Below are positions 1 through 9,235 of a stretch of 34,538 bases of DNA, one piece after another; the stretch's first letter is position 1; the number at the start of each line of letters is the position of its first letter. The notes beneath the pieces were generated by a model that saw nothing but the letters and a program-made list of their open reading frames with translations, was not told the origin of the DNA and did not search any database. Source of the stretch: a virus; the IMG/VR virus record IMGVR_UViG_3300020438_000128, positions 1 through 34,538 of that record. One strand, 5' to 3'. The position numbers and the translations under genes are program-made.

Positions 1-675
<675 letters not shown>

Positions 676-679
<4 letters not shown>

Positions 680-1404
680 AAAAATCTCTTCCAGATAGGT
701 TTAAAGAATTAGCAGGAATAAAGCCCCTAAGGGAACAAGGGGCTCCTGTTGATCAACGTACTAAAGAATATGTTGAATTTTATGATTTAGAAGATCTTCA
801 AGATCGTTTAGAACAAGTCTACAGAGAAATGGAACAAGAAGCTGAACCTGAAGGTGGTCCTATAGCAGATGAATATGGAGCAGAAATTGAAGCAATTGAA
901 AATGCTATTAGAATAAAGAAAAAAGAACCAACAAAAGGGGGATTATCATACGATGAAGTATATCTTAAAGATAAATTAGTTGGAATAAAAGATGCATATA
1001 AATATGAGGATGGTGAAATTACAATTTATCCAGATTTAGGTTCTCTTCAATATAAAAGTAGATCTACTCAAGAAATATTATTTAAAAAGGATAGAGGAGA
1101 ATTACAATTTCTTAGAGCTTTTGGATATGAAAAAACATATTATGCACTTAAAGATGTATTACCTGAACTGGGTCAAATGGGGGATTCAAGTTATTCAGGA
1201 TTTATGAATGTAGGTGTAGATGATCAACCTATTCCTGTAGATATAAACACAGCATTAGAAATGATAAAAGCTATGATAAAAGGAAGAGACGCAGAATCAA
1301 AAGCTCAATCAGATTTTTATAGTTCAAGAGGACCAACATCAGGGACTATAGATGAAAACCAAAAATTTAAAAAATCTCTTCTTGAAATTTATAAAAAATA
1401 TTAA
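676..1404 (+). CDS. Hypothetical protein with N-terminal 'RFKELAGI' tag
   Basis: This 242-residue protein is not one I recognise. It opens with MKKSLPDRFKELAGIKPLRE. A nearly identical N-terminus occurs at 12666 (LKERFQQLAGIKPLYE), and related peptides end the proteins at 13741 and 15289. The rest is acidic and charged, with a helical stretch around residues 30-80 (DLQDRLEQVYREMEQEAE) and no signal peptide or membrane segment. The start overlaps the preceding stop by 4 nt and has no Shine-Dalgarno motif. Because the tag is shared with proteins of the head-assembly module, I infer a packaged or prohead-associated protein. Confidence 0.7.
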
Positions 1405-1407
1405 GTT

Positions 1408-2025
1408 ATGCAACAAAAATTCGCAGGATTAAAAAAAGAATTTAAAAGAAAAGACGTTGAAAGAGTACGTAACCTTGTTCAAGGTAAAATAGGTTCATCT
1501 TCTGAATCTCAAGTAGGTTATAAAAAGAAAACTATTAGATATAAAGAAGGTGACGTTTGGACTGAAAATAAAAAAACATGGACTATTAAAAATGGTATTA
1601 AACAAACTATTTCAAAATTAGATAAAATTAAAAAAGAAGTATTTATACCTTTATGTTGTCCTAAATGTAGTAAAGTAATAAAAAGTCAATTAGATAAAGA
1701 TAATTATAAAGTACATAAAAACTGTCATGATTGTGTTATAGAATTTGAACATAAACTTATAATTGAAGGAAAATATGATAATTATAAAAAAGAACTTAAA
1801 ATAAAAAATTCATTAGACATAGTAAATGATATGGAATCTTTTTTATTAAATGCTGTTAATGCTACAAATGAAGGATATGTTTCAGAAGATGGTCATGTAG
1901 AAAGATGGGTGGGAGGTATAGACAAAGAAAAAATGGCTAAAGAAATTGTAAAAAATGCTAAAATAAGAAGAAAATCTATTTTAAAAGAATTAAATGGACA
2001 AAAAGAAACTACAGGAACTAATTAA
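1408..2025 (+). CDS. Zinc-ribbon phage protein (copy A)
   Basis: This 205-residue basic protein starts after TTAAGTTATG. An N-terminal basic region (KRKDVERVRNLVQGKIG) is followed by a conserved block around residues 47-64 (KEGDVW, WTIKNGI). Two cysteine pairs at about C84/C87 and C106/C109 (CPKC and CHDC) look like a four-Cys zinc site. A clear paralogue lies at 32073 with the same order of parts: basic start, KEGD[IV]W, WTIKNGI, CPKC and CxxC. The function of this family is unknown to me. A nucleic-acid-binding role near the packaging genes is possible but unproven. The next gene starts inside its 3' end. Confidence 0.75.
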   Translation: MQQKFAGLKKEFKRKDVERVRNLVQGKIGSSSESQVGYKKKTIRYKEGDVWTENKKTWTIKNGIKQTISKLDKIKKEVFIPLCCPKCSKVIKSQLDKDNYKVHKNCHDCVIEFEHKLIIEGKYDNYKKELKIKNSLDIVNDMESFLLNAVNATNEGYVSEDGHVERWVGGIDKEKMAKEIVKNAKIRRKSILKELNGQKETTGTN

Positions 2026-3616
2026 AAAACTCTTACCTATAAAAGAATACACAGGTACAGGAGATATGGCGTCAACAGGAGCAACTTCTGATGATGGTAA
2101 TAATATGGTTTCACCTAGACCTTTTGCAGATGACGTTGAAGAATTAAAAAATTATATGTATAAGAGTATTTATGGTGGTGATGGTAATCATTATACAAAA
2201 GAGGCCGACCCCCTTAATTATAATAGAACTAAAATGGGAATGTTTGAATCAAATAAAAAAACTAATGAGCAAGCTTACGGGCATGCTACTTTAACTACTC
2301 AAGGAGTCCCTTCTACAAGAGCTATAAAACACACAGACGAATATCCTTTTACAAAAAGACCAAAAAGAACAGCAACTGGTATGATGGAACAAAATAACCC
2401 CTACAAAATGGGTGAACACCCAGATTTTCAATTACTAATAAAAACAACTACAGAAGACTTAAAATTAAAAGTGGATGAAACCGTAAGAGGAGGATCATAT
2501 AACGGTAAAGAAGGATATTATTTACGAATAGACCATAGAGATCTTTCAATGTGGGAAAAAGACCAAGTAGAAATACTTAAAAAAATTTTTGATAAAGTTA
2601 ATGAAATAACAGAAGAATTTACATTTGAATTTCATGGTGTGTCTGATCGTGATGATGAGCCAGGTGAAAGAATTATTGAAGCAAGTTTTAGTTTTTTTGC
2701 TGAATCTAAATTTAAAAAACAATATATGTCTAAAATAAGTCCTGAAGACTTTAAGGATAAAATTAAAGTAGGACGTAAAGTAAAATATATGGGGAGCTCT
2801 TATACTGTAATTAGTAATGATGGATTTGTTTTAGAATTAGAAGATGAAGATGGAGACAAAAAAACAGTAAATTTAAACCAATTTAGTCATGGTGGTATGG
2901 TAACAGAGCAAGCTCAAGACCCAGAAGCAAAGGCATACGAAACAGGATTAAAACGTCTACAAAAAGGTGTTATTCAATATCAATTAAAATATATTGAAAA
3001 ACAAAAAGCTAAAGCAATGGCTCAAGCAGCCACAGCAGGTCAACAAGCTTCAAAAGGATTTGACGAACAAATTGAAGCTTTAAGAGATCAAATAAAAGCT
3101 ATAGACAACCCACCAGAACAACAAAATGAAAATTTACTTGAAAATTATATAAATTCAAGAAAAAACACAAACTTAATGACCCATATAGACATATATAAAC
3201 AAACTGTATTGTTAGAGGGTACTATGAAAAAGTTATTTAGTAGGTTTGAAAAAGGACAAACAAATGAAGAAATTCTTAAATCTTATGCTAAAAAAGGTAT
3301 TTCTATGCCAGAACAGTTTTTATCTAAAGTTAGAAAACAATATGAAAATTTAAAAAAACAAAAATTAGAAATTGATTTTTCAGAACAAGAAGCTAAAGAC
3401 ATAATAAAAATACCTACAAAAGTATCTAATGTAGCTACATTTAATTTAGACGATGATAAAAAATTAGCTACAGGCATTTATCAAGAAAAATTAGATCCAG
3501 TAGGTCAAGAAGATGATGATATAGATAATGATGGTGATGTAGACAAAACAGACAAATATTTAAAAAATAAAAGAAAAAAAACTTCACAAGCAATTAATAA
3601 AAATAAAAACAAATAA
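1994..3616 (+). CDS. Putative virion protein with C-terminal EF-hand-like loop
   Basis: The 540-residue product begins 32 nt before the preceding stop. It starts with a helical tag (MDKKKLQELIKKLLPIKEY), then TGTGDMASTGATSDDGNN, which resembles the TGTGASF motif of the capsid protein and of the protein at 11958. Residues of roughly 310-380 are a Lys/Gln/Ala-rich predicted coiled coil. A later block (about 405-465) contains LEGTMKKLFSRFEKG and FLSKVRKQYENLKKQKLE. Near the C-terminus, DIDNDGDVDKTD (about 509-520) fits a dockerin/EF-hand calcium loop and is followed by a Lys-rich tail. I recall similar DxDNDGDVD endings in marine T4-like phage proteins. No enzymatic motif is visible, so I infer a structural or packaged protein. 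Confidence 0.7.
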   Translation: MDKKKLQELIKKLLPIKEYTGTGDMASTGATSDDGNNMVSPRPFADDVEELKNYMYKSIYGGDGNHYTKEADPLNYNRTKMGMFESNKKTNEQAYGHATLTTQGVPSTRAIKHTDEYPFTKRPKRTATGMMEQNNPYKMGEHPDFQLLIKTTTEDLKLKVDETVRGGSYNGKEGYYLRIDHRDLSMWEKDQVEILKKIFDKVNEITEEFTFEFHGVSDRDDEPGERIIEASFSFFAESKFKKQYMSKISPEDFKDKIKVGRKVKYMGSSYTVISNDGFVLELEDEDGDKKTVNLNQFSHGGMVTEQAQDPEAKAYETGLKRLQKGVIQYQLKYIEKQKAKAMAQAATAGQQASKGFDEQIEALRDQIKAIDNPPEQQNENLLENYINSRKNTNLMTHIDIYKQTVLLEGTMKKLFSRFEKGQTNEEILKSYAKKGISMPEQFLSKVRKQYENLKKQKLEIDFSEQEAKDIIKIPTKVSNVATFNLDDDKKLATGIYQEKLDPVGQEDDDIDNDGDVDKTDKYLKNKRKKTSQAINKNKNK

Positions 3617-3618
3617 TT

Positions 3619-3915
3619 ATGCCAATTATAGACACAGCAGGAACAGGTCCAAAATATGTAAGTGATACCACAGCAACTACAGGTAGTTTTGCTTACATTC
3701 AAATAGTAGAAGGACCCGCTGCTACAACAATCGGAACAGCTGCGGAATTTAAAGATATTCAGTGGGGTAAAGGTGATTTAAATTTAGGATCCGATCACCC
3801 TACAGTACAAACATTCGAACAAATTGCAGACGCTAACATAACAGGATCTATTATTTTGGGACCAATAATAGGATTTAAATTAGCTAATGGAAAAGTATTA
3901 GCATACTACGGATAA
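3619..3915 (+). CDS. Small putative virion protein
   Basis: This 98-residue protein is rich in Gly, Thr, Ala and Ile, with beta-type segments (FAYIQIVEG, ITGSIILGPIIGFKLANG) and no membrane segment or Cys. It starts two bases after the preceding stop in the usual TTATG context. Its stop overlaps the next start. Codon use is a little more GC-rich than in neighbouring hypothetical genes, as also seen for the capsid genes, which may mean high expression. A small decoration or connector protein is possible, but no family is recognised. Confidence 0.6.
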   Translation: MPIIDTAGTGPKYVSDTTATTGSFAYIQIVEGPAATTIGTAAEFKDIQWGKGDLNLGSDHPTVQTFEQIADANITGSIILGPIIGFKLANGKVLAYYG

Positions 3916-4352
3916 TGAAAAAACTTAAAAAATACATACAAGAAGAAATAGTAAATCTTCAGGAAGAAGAGTATAAAGCTCCTCCTGAATTACTTAGTGT
4001 TTTAAAATATAAACTTAAAATAGACCCTTTAAACCGTTTTATAGATAAATTTAAAGCAGTAAATACTATACCACCTTCATACAGAGTATTCTTACTTAAT
4101 GGAGAACATTTTGATGTGTATTATGAATCATTTTCATTATTAGTAAAAATAGGATCTAAAGAATATTTTGTAGGAGATTTAGATGAAAGAAATTATGCAA
4201 TTAAACACATAAATAAATTACTAACAGATCCTTTATTAAAATCAATAGGTGATGAAGAAACAGAAGGAGAAGTTGGGGATACACCCCCAACACCCTCAAC
4301 ACCTCCCCCATCTTCTCCTCCTTCACCACCAGATGAAGAACCAGAAGCGTAA
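3915..4352 (+). CDS. Hypothetical protein with N-terminal helical tag and Pro-rich tail
   Basis: The protein has 145 residues. It opens with KKLKKYIQEEIVNLQEEE, one of a set of amphipathic N-terminal tags in this window. A compact central region (residues 20-110) has alternating hydrophobic strands (YRVFLLNGEHFDVYY, LLVKIGSKEYFVGDL). The last 30 residues are low-complexity Pro/Ser/Thr/Glu (TPPTPSTPPPSSPP). Start and stop overlap the neighbouring genes by one base each, so it is translated with them. Function unknown. Confidence 0.65.
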   Translation: MKKLKKYIQEEIVNLQEEEYKAPPELLSVLKYKLKIDPLNRFIDKFKAVNTIPPSYRVFLLNGEHFDVYYESFSLLVKIGSKEYFVGDLDERNYAIKHINKLLTDPLLKSIGDEETEGEVGDTPPTPSTPPPSSPPSPPDEEPEA

Positions 4353-4729
4353 TGGAATTAAAAGAAGCATTAAAAGAAATATATAAAGTAGCTAAAGAAG
4401 AATATAATCTTCAAACAGCACCTAAATTATATCTTCGTAATGATGAAGAAAATTCTAAAGATATTTTTGGTAGAACAGCATATTATGATCCATCAGACCA
4501 ATCTATTGTGTTATATATAACAAATAGACACCCAAAAGATATTTGTAGGTCTTTTTCTCATGAATTAGTACACCATCACCAAAATGAAAGGGGTGATTTA
4601 GAAATGGGGGATGCGTCCCAATCACTAACTTATGCCCAAGATGATCCTCATATGAGAAAAATGGAAATGGAAGCATATTTAAAAGGAAATATGTTATTTA
4701 GAGACTTTGAAGACAATATTAAATATTAA
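4352..4729 (+). CDS. Zincin-like metallopeptidase-domain protein (HELVH)
   Basis: The 125-residue protein carries a classical zinc-peptidase HExxH motif, H70-E-L-V-H74 within RSFSHELVHHHQNERG. Glutamates in KMEMEAYLKGN (about 105-107) are candidates for the third metal ligand. The strand YYDPSDQSIVLYI (45-57) before the motif fits the usual zincin fold. No signal peptide or prodomain is present, and the length is about that of a minimal catalytic domain. The N-terminus (MELKEALKEIYKVAKEE) is another amphipathic helix like its neighbours' tags. Substrate is unknown; virion maturation or lysis are possible in this context. The family name is my inference from the motif. Confidence 0.75.
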   Translation: MELKEALKEIYKVAKEEYNLQTAPKLYLRNDEENSKDIFGRTAYYDPSDQSIVLYITNRHPKDICRSFSHELVHHHQNERGDLEMGDASQSLTYAQDDPHMRKMEMEAYLKGNMLFRDFEDNIKY

Positions 4730-4743
4730 AAAACTAAAACGTT

Positions 4744-5136
4744 ATGAATATAATAAATAAATTATTTAGTGGTAGCGCTGATAAACTAGTCAAATCTGTA
4801 GGAGGAGTATTAGATAATCTTACCACTACTAAAGATGAAAAATTAGAAGCAAAAAGAAAATTAAAAGAATTACTTTTAAATTATGAAAATGAAATGCAAC
4901 AAAATGTAACAGATCGTTGGAAATCAGACATGAATAGTGATTCTTGGTTATCAAAAAATGTCCGTCCAATGACCCTTATATTCCTTGTTGTTTCTACAGT
5001 ATTAATGATATTTATTGATGCAGGAACTATTAAATTTACAGTTGAAGAAAAATGGACAGATTTATTACAACTTGTATTAATTACAGTGATTGGTGCTTAT
5101 TTTGGCGGTAGATCATTTGAAAAAAGAAAAAAATAA
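4744..5136 (+). CDS. Putative holin (3-TM gene-transfer-agent type family)
   Basis: This 130-residue protein has an N-terminal helical part rich in Lys and Glu, then DRWKSDMNSDSWLSKNVRP (57-75), which is typical of the GTA-type 3-TM holin family (PF11351). Hydrophobic segments follow at about 76-94 and 106-122, and the C-terminus is basic (SFEKRKK). Holins of this type sit in the inner membrane and release endolysin or trigger lysis. No endolysin is recognised beside it, although the zincin-like gene just upstream could be connected. The start follows AACGTTATG without a Shine-Dalgarno motif. Confidence 0.7.
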   Translation: MNIINKLFSGSADKLVKSVGGVLDNLTTTKDEKLEAKRKLKELLLNYENEMQQNVTDRWKSDMNSDSWLSKNVRPMTLIFLVVSTVLMIFIDAGTIKFTVEEKWTDLLQLVLITVIGAYFGGRSFEKRKK

Positions 5137-5140
5137 AATT

Positions 5141-5335
5141 ATGGCAAAAATTGGAGAATTAAAAAAAGCAATTAGGGAAATTTTAAAACAACAAAGAAAT
5201 GAACAACAAGGAGGTGAAAAATTAACAACATACGATTGTATTAATAATTCTTGTACACTTGTTCATAGTAGTAAAGGAAGATATGCTACCTTAAATGATT
5301 GTAAAAAATCAAAATGTGAAGTAAGAAAAAAATAA
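5141..5335 (+). CDS. Small Cys-rich protein with helical tag
   Basis: I place the start at ATG 5141 (AAATTATG), four bases after the upstream stop, rather than at an in-frame ATG at 5090 inside the holin gene. The 64-residue product begins with the amphipathic tag GELKKAIREILKQQ. It then has four cysteines in the pattern YDCINNSC, followed about 20 residues later by DCKKSKC. The spacing suggests a small disulfide or metal knot. I recall similar 'YxCxxxxC...DCxxxC' modules in marine phage and Bacteroidota proteins, but the function is unknown. It ends the first transcription unit before the terminator at 5381. Confidence 0.65.
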   Translation: MAKIGELKKAIREILKQQRNEQQGGEKLTTYDCINNSCTLVHSSKGRYATLNDCKKSKCEVRKK

Positions 5336-5341
5336 CATATA

Positions 5342-5360
5342 GTTCGATTCATAGCCGAAC
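5342..5360 (+). other. Small hairpin upstream of terminator
   Basis: GTTCG and CGAAC form a five-base-pair stem around ATTCATAGC. No U-tract follows, so it is not a terminator by itself. It may stabilise the 3' end of the upstream transcript. Confidence 0.3.
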
Positions 5361-5380
5361 GATTTAAACAAAATTTTGAA

Positions 5381-5416
5381 GAGCTGTGGCCTTATTTGGT
5401 CTACAGCTCTTTTTTT
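5381..5416 (+). terminator. Rho-independent terminator
   Basis: The stem GAGCTGT/ACAGCTC has inner GG/CC pairing around a TTATTT loop and is followed by seven or more T. It lies between the small Cys-rich gene and the FAD oxidoreductase gene and separates two transcription units. Confidence 0.85.
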
Positions 5417-5431
5417 ATTATATACAATAAT

Positions 5432-6760
5432 ATGGAAAAAGAACATTTAGTAATTATAGGAGCAGGAGTTGCAGGAGTAAATGCAGCTACAAAACTAATT
5501 GATAACAATCATAAAGGTAAAATCACCATAATTGATATGGGTAATGATCCCTTTAAACGTAAACCTGAAGAAGTAATGACAGGATTTATGGGTGCTGGTG
5601 GATGGTCAGATGGTAAATTAACTTATCATACATCTATAGGGGGTCATATGTCTAAATACTGTGGTGATGAAAAAGCTATGGAATTAATGGATCAGGTTAT
5701 TGATAATTTTAGAAGATTTCATCCTAAACCTGAAGTAATTCAATGTTCTCATCCAGTAAAAGAACCCGATTTTATCAAGCCTTATTTTGGTTTGCGCCTA
5801 TTCCCCGTATGGCATATAGGAACCGATTATCTACATGAAATTGGCAAGAATTGGTATACATATTTAACTGATAATGGAGTTGAATTTTTATGGAACACTA
5901 AAGTAACTGACATTAATTTTGATACTAATTTAGTTTATGGAGAAAATATTCCTTCAGGAAGAATTTATTATGATAGGTTAATATTTGGTGTGGGTAAATC
6001 AGGAATTGATTTTGGTAAAAAATTAGCTGAAAAATATGATTTACCAACAGAACCTAAACCAGTACAAATAGGAGTTAGATTTGAAGCACCACAACATCAT
6101 TTTCAAAAATTAATTGACATATCATATGATTTTAAATTATATAAAAAACTTGATAATGTAAGTTTAAGATCATTTTGTACAAATAATAATGCTGCTTATG
6201 TTGCTGTAGAAGATACTTATGGAAATCATTCTTATAATGGTCATGCTAAAAAAGATGAAGCATATAGAAATGATATGACTAATTTTGGTATTTTAATGGA
6301 AATTAGAGGTATAGATAAACCATTTGATTGGTCAAGAGAAGCAGTTAAAAAATTACAAATAGCAGGAACTGGTACTTATTATTCACCTAGTAGTAGAATA
6401 CCTTCAAAAACATCAGAAGGTAATTTAGTTAGATGTGTTGTAGTAGAAAATACAGAACCATTATTTGATGCATTAGGAGAACATGGTAATCATATAATAG
6501 ATTTTATTAAAGATATGACAAAAATATTTCCAACATTAAAAGATGATTGGGGTATTTATATGCCTGAAGTAAAATATTTATCACCTGAACCATTGGTAAA
6601 TTACGAAGATTTAAGTCTTACTAGGTTCCCCAATGTTTATTTTGTAGGTGATGCATTATCAGCAAGAGGTATTACAGTATCAGGAGCTCAAGGTACATAT
6701 GTTGCTGAATCATTATTAAAAGTAGTAGAAGAATACCCTGAATTTCATGAACATTTTTAA
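5432..6760 (+). CDS. FAD-dependent oxidoreductase (COG2509-like)
   Basis: The start at ATG 5432 is chosen because the frame upstream runs through a terminator. The 442-residue product opens with the Rossmann FAD motif HLVIIGAGVAGVNAA (GxGxxG at 10-15). GFMGAGGWSDGKLTYH and IGGHMSKYCG follow, matching the GGAGAFSDGKL-type signature of COG2509 FAD dehydrogenases. A central LRSFCTNN...AYVA region corresponds to the YSFCMCPGG segment of that family, but the Cys-Met-Cys is not conserved. The C-terminus has FVGDALSARGITVSGAQG, the second FAD contact. The substrate is unknown. It is a host-type metabolic gene in a phage structural region. A terminator lies upstream, yet its base composition and lack of a Shine-Dalgarno motif match its neighbours. 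Confidence 0.85.
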   Translation: MEKEHLVIIGAGVAGVNAATKLIDNNHKGKITIIDMGNDPFKRKPEEVMTGFMGAGGWSDGKLTYHTSIGGHMSKYCGDEKAMELMDQVIDNFRRFHPKPEVIQCSHPVKEPDFIKPYFGLRLFPVWHIGTDYLHEIGKNWYTYLTDNGVEFLWNTKVTDINFDTNLVYGENIPSGRIYYDRLIFGVGKSGIDFGKKLAEKYDLPTEPKPVQIGVRFEAPQHHFQKLIDISYDFKLYKKLDNVSLRSFCTNNNAAYVAVEDTYGNHSYNGHAKKDEAYRNDMTNFGILMEIRGIDKPFDWSREAVKKLQIAGTGTYYSPSSRIPSKTSEGNLVRCVVVENTEPLFDALGEHGNHIIDFIKDMTKIFPTLKDDWGIYMPEVKYLSPEPLVNYEDLSLTRFPNVYFVGDALSARGITVSGAQGTYVAESLLKVVEEYPEFHEHF

Positions 6761-6769
6761 AATAAAAAT

Positions 6770-7069
6770 ATGGATTTAACAAGAGAAGAATTACAAGCTC
6801 GAAGATGGGCTAAAACTAAAATAAGAAAAGTCTTTAAAATAGAAGAAGATGGATCTAAAACACAAGCAAGAGTTGTAGATTTTGGAAATGGTAGAGCAGT
6901 ACTTCATAATGAAGAAGGTCCTGCTTTAACTAATAAAAAACAAAGAAAAAAAGAATATTATCTAAATGGTATTGAATACAATTATGATAATTGGAATGCT
7001 ATTATGAAAGGTAAAGAAGGTTTACCTTGGTATAAAACAGCAGCAGGAAAAGGAACATCAAGACATTAA
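6770..7069 (+). CDS. Hypothetical protein with HxEGPA-type motif
   Basis: This 99-residue basic protein contains GRAVLHNEEGPAL followed by KKEYYLNGIEYNYDNW (about 43-75). It resembles the 'HREDGPA...YYLNGK' repeat found in many phage and bacterial proteins of unknown function. One repeat unit is present. It lies between the FAD oxidoreductase and the P-loop kinase, nine bases after the former and four before the latter, and is probably cotranscribed. Confidence 0.65.
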   Translation: MDLTREELQARRWAKTKIRKVFKIEEDGSKTQARVVDFGNGRAVLHNEEGPALTNKKQRKKEYYLNGIEYNYDNWNAIMKGKEGLPWYKTAAGKGTSRH

Positions 7070-7072
7070 AAA

Positions 7073-7618
7073 ATGAAAATAGGTTTATGTGGAACAATGA
7101 GTGTAGGTAAAACTACATTAGTAAATGCTTTAAAAGATGATATAGATTTTAAAAATTATATCTTTAGAACAGAAAGAAGTAAATATTTAAATTCAATCGG
7201 AATACCATTAAATACAGATAGTACTTTAAAAGGACAATTAGTATTTGCAGCTGAAAGAGCAGCGGAATTAATGCAAGAAAATATAGTAACTGATAGAACT
7301 ATTATAGATGTAATGGCTTTTTGTGAATTATCTAAATCAATGAATAAAGCTGAAAAACAACATATAAATGGAGTTTTATGGCATCTTATAAAAGAATATG
7401 ATATTATATTTCATATAGATGATTTGTCTGTGCCTATGGAAGATAATGGAGTTAGAGAAACAAATAAAGATTATAGATTAGCTATTCATCAAAAAATATC
7501 ATCTATATTAGGAATGCATAAATGGATGCCTGGTAAAGTAGTTACAATTTCAGGAACTACTAAAGAACGTATAAATCAAATTAAAACATCAATGGCTTCT
7601 TATATGTATAATAAATAA
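7073..7618 (+). CDS. P-loop kinase/ATPase, NadR-kinase-like
   Basis: The protein has 181 residues. MKIGLCGTMSVGKTTLVNAL carries a Walker A motif (GTMSVGKT, 7-14) directly after a first beta strand, as in small nucleoside or nucleotide kinases. FRTERSKYL (about 31-39) and ENIVTDRTIIDVMAF (about 69-83) correspond to substrate-binding and Walker-B-like DR segments of the AAA_28/NadR-type kinases (PF13521). Ribosylnicotinamide kinase or deoxynucleotide kinase activity would be consistent, but the substrate cannot be read from sequence. It ends one base before the terminase start and is likely cotranscribed with it. Confidence 0.75.
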   Translation: MKIGLCGTMSVGKTTLVNALKDDIDFKNYIFRTERSKYLNSIGIPLNTDSTLKGQLVFAAERAAELMQENIVTDRTIIDVMAFCELSKSMNKAEKQHINGVLWHLIKEYDIIFHIDDLSVPMEDNGVRETNKDYRLAIHQKISSILGMHKWMPGKVVTISGTTKERINQIKTSMASYMYNK

Positions 7619-7619
7619 T

Positions 7620-9212
7620 ATGTCTCAACAAAACATAAAACAAATTATAAAACAGGAGTACATTAAATGTGCTCAGGATCCTGTATACTTTATGAAAAAA
7701 TATTGTATGATTCAGCATCCTACTAGAGGGCGTATTAAATTTAATTTATATCCTTTTCAAGAAAAAGTTTTAGGATTATTAAATAAAAATGAAAGAAATA
7801 TTATACTAAAATCACGTCAGTTAGGTATATCTACTTTATCTGCAGGAATGGCTTTATGGCAAATGATATTTCAAAAAGATACAAATGTATTAGTAATTGC
7901 TACTAAACAAGACACAGCAAAAAATCTAGTAACAAAGGTAAAATTTATGTATGAAAATTTACCTTCTTGGCTTAAATTAGGTTTTGAAGAAAATAATAAA
8001 TTAGCACTTAGACTTAAAAATGGCTCTCAAGTAAAAGCAGTATCAGCGGCAAGTGATGCTGGTAGATCAGAAGCAATATCCTTACTAATTATTGATGAAG
8101 CTGCCTTTATTGAAGGAAATAGAATAGAAGAAATTTGGGCATCATCACAGCAAACATTATCAACTGGGGGTAGAGCAATAATTTTATCTACACCTAATGG
8201 TACAGGTAATTTCTTTCATAAAATGTGGGTTAGAGGAGAAGAAGGAACTAATGGATTTACTCCTATAAGATTACCTTGGACAGTACATCCAGAAAGAAAT
8301 GAAGCTTGGAGAACTCAACAAGAAGATGAATTAGGATCAAGAATGGCTGCACAAGAATGTGATTGTGATTTTACAACTTCAGGTAATACTGTTTTTGCTC
8401 CTGACTTAATGTCTTATTATGAAAAAACAACTGTATGTAATCCTGTAGAAAAAAGAGGATTAGATGGCAGTTTGCATATATGGGAATATCCTGATTATAA
8501 TAGAAATTTTATTGTTGTAGCGGATGTTGCAAGAGGAGATAGTAAAGATTATTCAGCATTTCACATTATAGATGTTGAAGAATGTAGACAAATTGGTGAA
8601 TTTAAAGCACAAATTGGTACCAAAGAATTTGGGCATATGTTAGTTGCTATTGCAACTGAATACAATAATGCATTACTTGTAATTGAAAATGCTAATATAG
8701 GATGGAATACAATTCAAGTAGTAATAGATAAAGGATATAAAAATTTATATTACTCACCTAAAGGAGATGCAGCCACAAGTGCTGATGCCTTTTTATCAAA
8801 AGGATACGATATAACAGACACAACTAAAATGGTTCCTGGTTTTACAATGAGTATGAAATCAAGACCATTAGTAATAGGAAAATTAGATGCTTATTTAAGA
8901 GAAAAATCACTTACTATTCAAGGAAAAAGAACGCTAGAAGAAATGCGAACTTTTATTTGGAAAAGTGGAAGAGCAGAAGCTCAAGGGGGATATAATGATG
9001 ATTTAGTAATGTCCCTAGCAACAGCTTGCTATGTAAGAGATACAGCTCTTAAATTTGCACAACAAGGAATTGATATGACAAACGCTGCATTAAATAATTG
9101 GAAACGAAGTACTCCTGCTATTTATACCAGTAAACCAAATAAAAAAGAAGCCGGTTGGACTCAAGACATGGGAGAACATGGACAACAAGATTTGACTTGG
9201 CTTTTAGAATAA
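7620..9212 (+). CDS. terL: Terminase large subunit (copy A, complete)
   Basis: This 530-residue protein is the ATP-driven DNA packaging motor, which docks on the portal and cuts concatemeric DNA. The N-terminal ATPase has Walker A SRQLGIST (65-72), like the T4 gp17 form, and Walker B LLIIDEAAF (155-163). STPNGTGN (about 190-197) fits the coupling motif. The RNase-H-like nuclease has D302 in VVADVARGD, E356 in VIENANIG, and D460/D461 in YNDDLVMSLA. Length and motif spacing match complete T4-like terminases. No small terminase subunit is recognised nearby. A second gene for the same protein begins at 34373: over 46 aligned N-terminal residues, 34 are identical. Confidence 0.96.
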   Translation: MSQQNIKQIIKQEYIKCAQDPVYFMKKYCMIQHPTRGRIKFNLYPFQEKVLGLLNKNERNIILKSRQLGISTLSAGMALWQMIFQKDTNVLVIATKQDTAKNLVTKVKFMYENLPSWLKLGFEENNKLALRLKNGSQVKAVSAASDAGRSEAISLLIIDEAAFIEGNRIEEIWASSQQTLSTGGRAIILSTPNGTGNFFHKMWVRGEEGTNGFTPIRLPWTVHPERNEAWRTQQEDELGSRMAAQECDCDFTTSGNTVFAPDLMSYYEKTTVCNPVEKRGLDGSLHIWEYPDYNRNFIVVADVARGDSKDYSAFHIIDVEECRQIGEFKAQIGTKEFGHMLVAIATEYNNALLVIENANIGWNTIQVVIDKGYKNLYYSPKGDAATSADAFLSKGYDITDTTKMVPGFTMSMKSRPLVIGKLDAYLREKSLTIQGKRTLEEMRTFIWKSGRAEAQGGYNDDLVMSLATACYVRDTALKFAQQGIDMTNAALNNWKRSTPAIYTSKPNKKEAGWTQDMGEHGQQDLTWLLE

Positions 9213-9235
9213 TATGTATAAAAAAAATAATATAA

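Noticed and set aside
3283-3702. Two short minus-strand frames (3283-3477 and 3505-3702)
   Set aside because: They overlap the 540-residue gene and its neighbour in antisense, have no motif, and every supported gene here is on the + strand.
5336-5365. tRNA T-arm-like GTTCGATTC, possible att site
   Set aside because: No cloverleaf, anticodon arm or acceptor stem can be formed around it, and there is no integrase in the window.
5396-5431. Upstream extension of the FAD oxidoreductase to a TTG
   Set aside because: The extension would be encoded by the terminator stem and T-run; the GxGxxG motif sits at the usual distance from ATG 5432.
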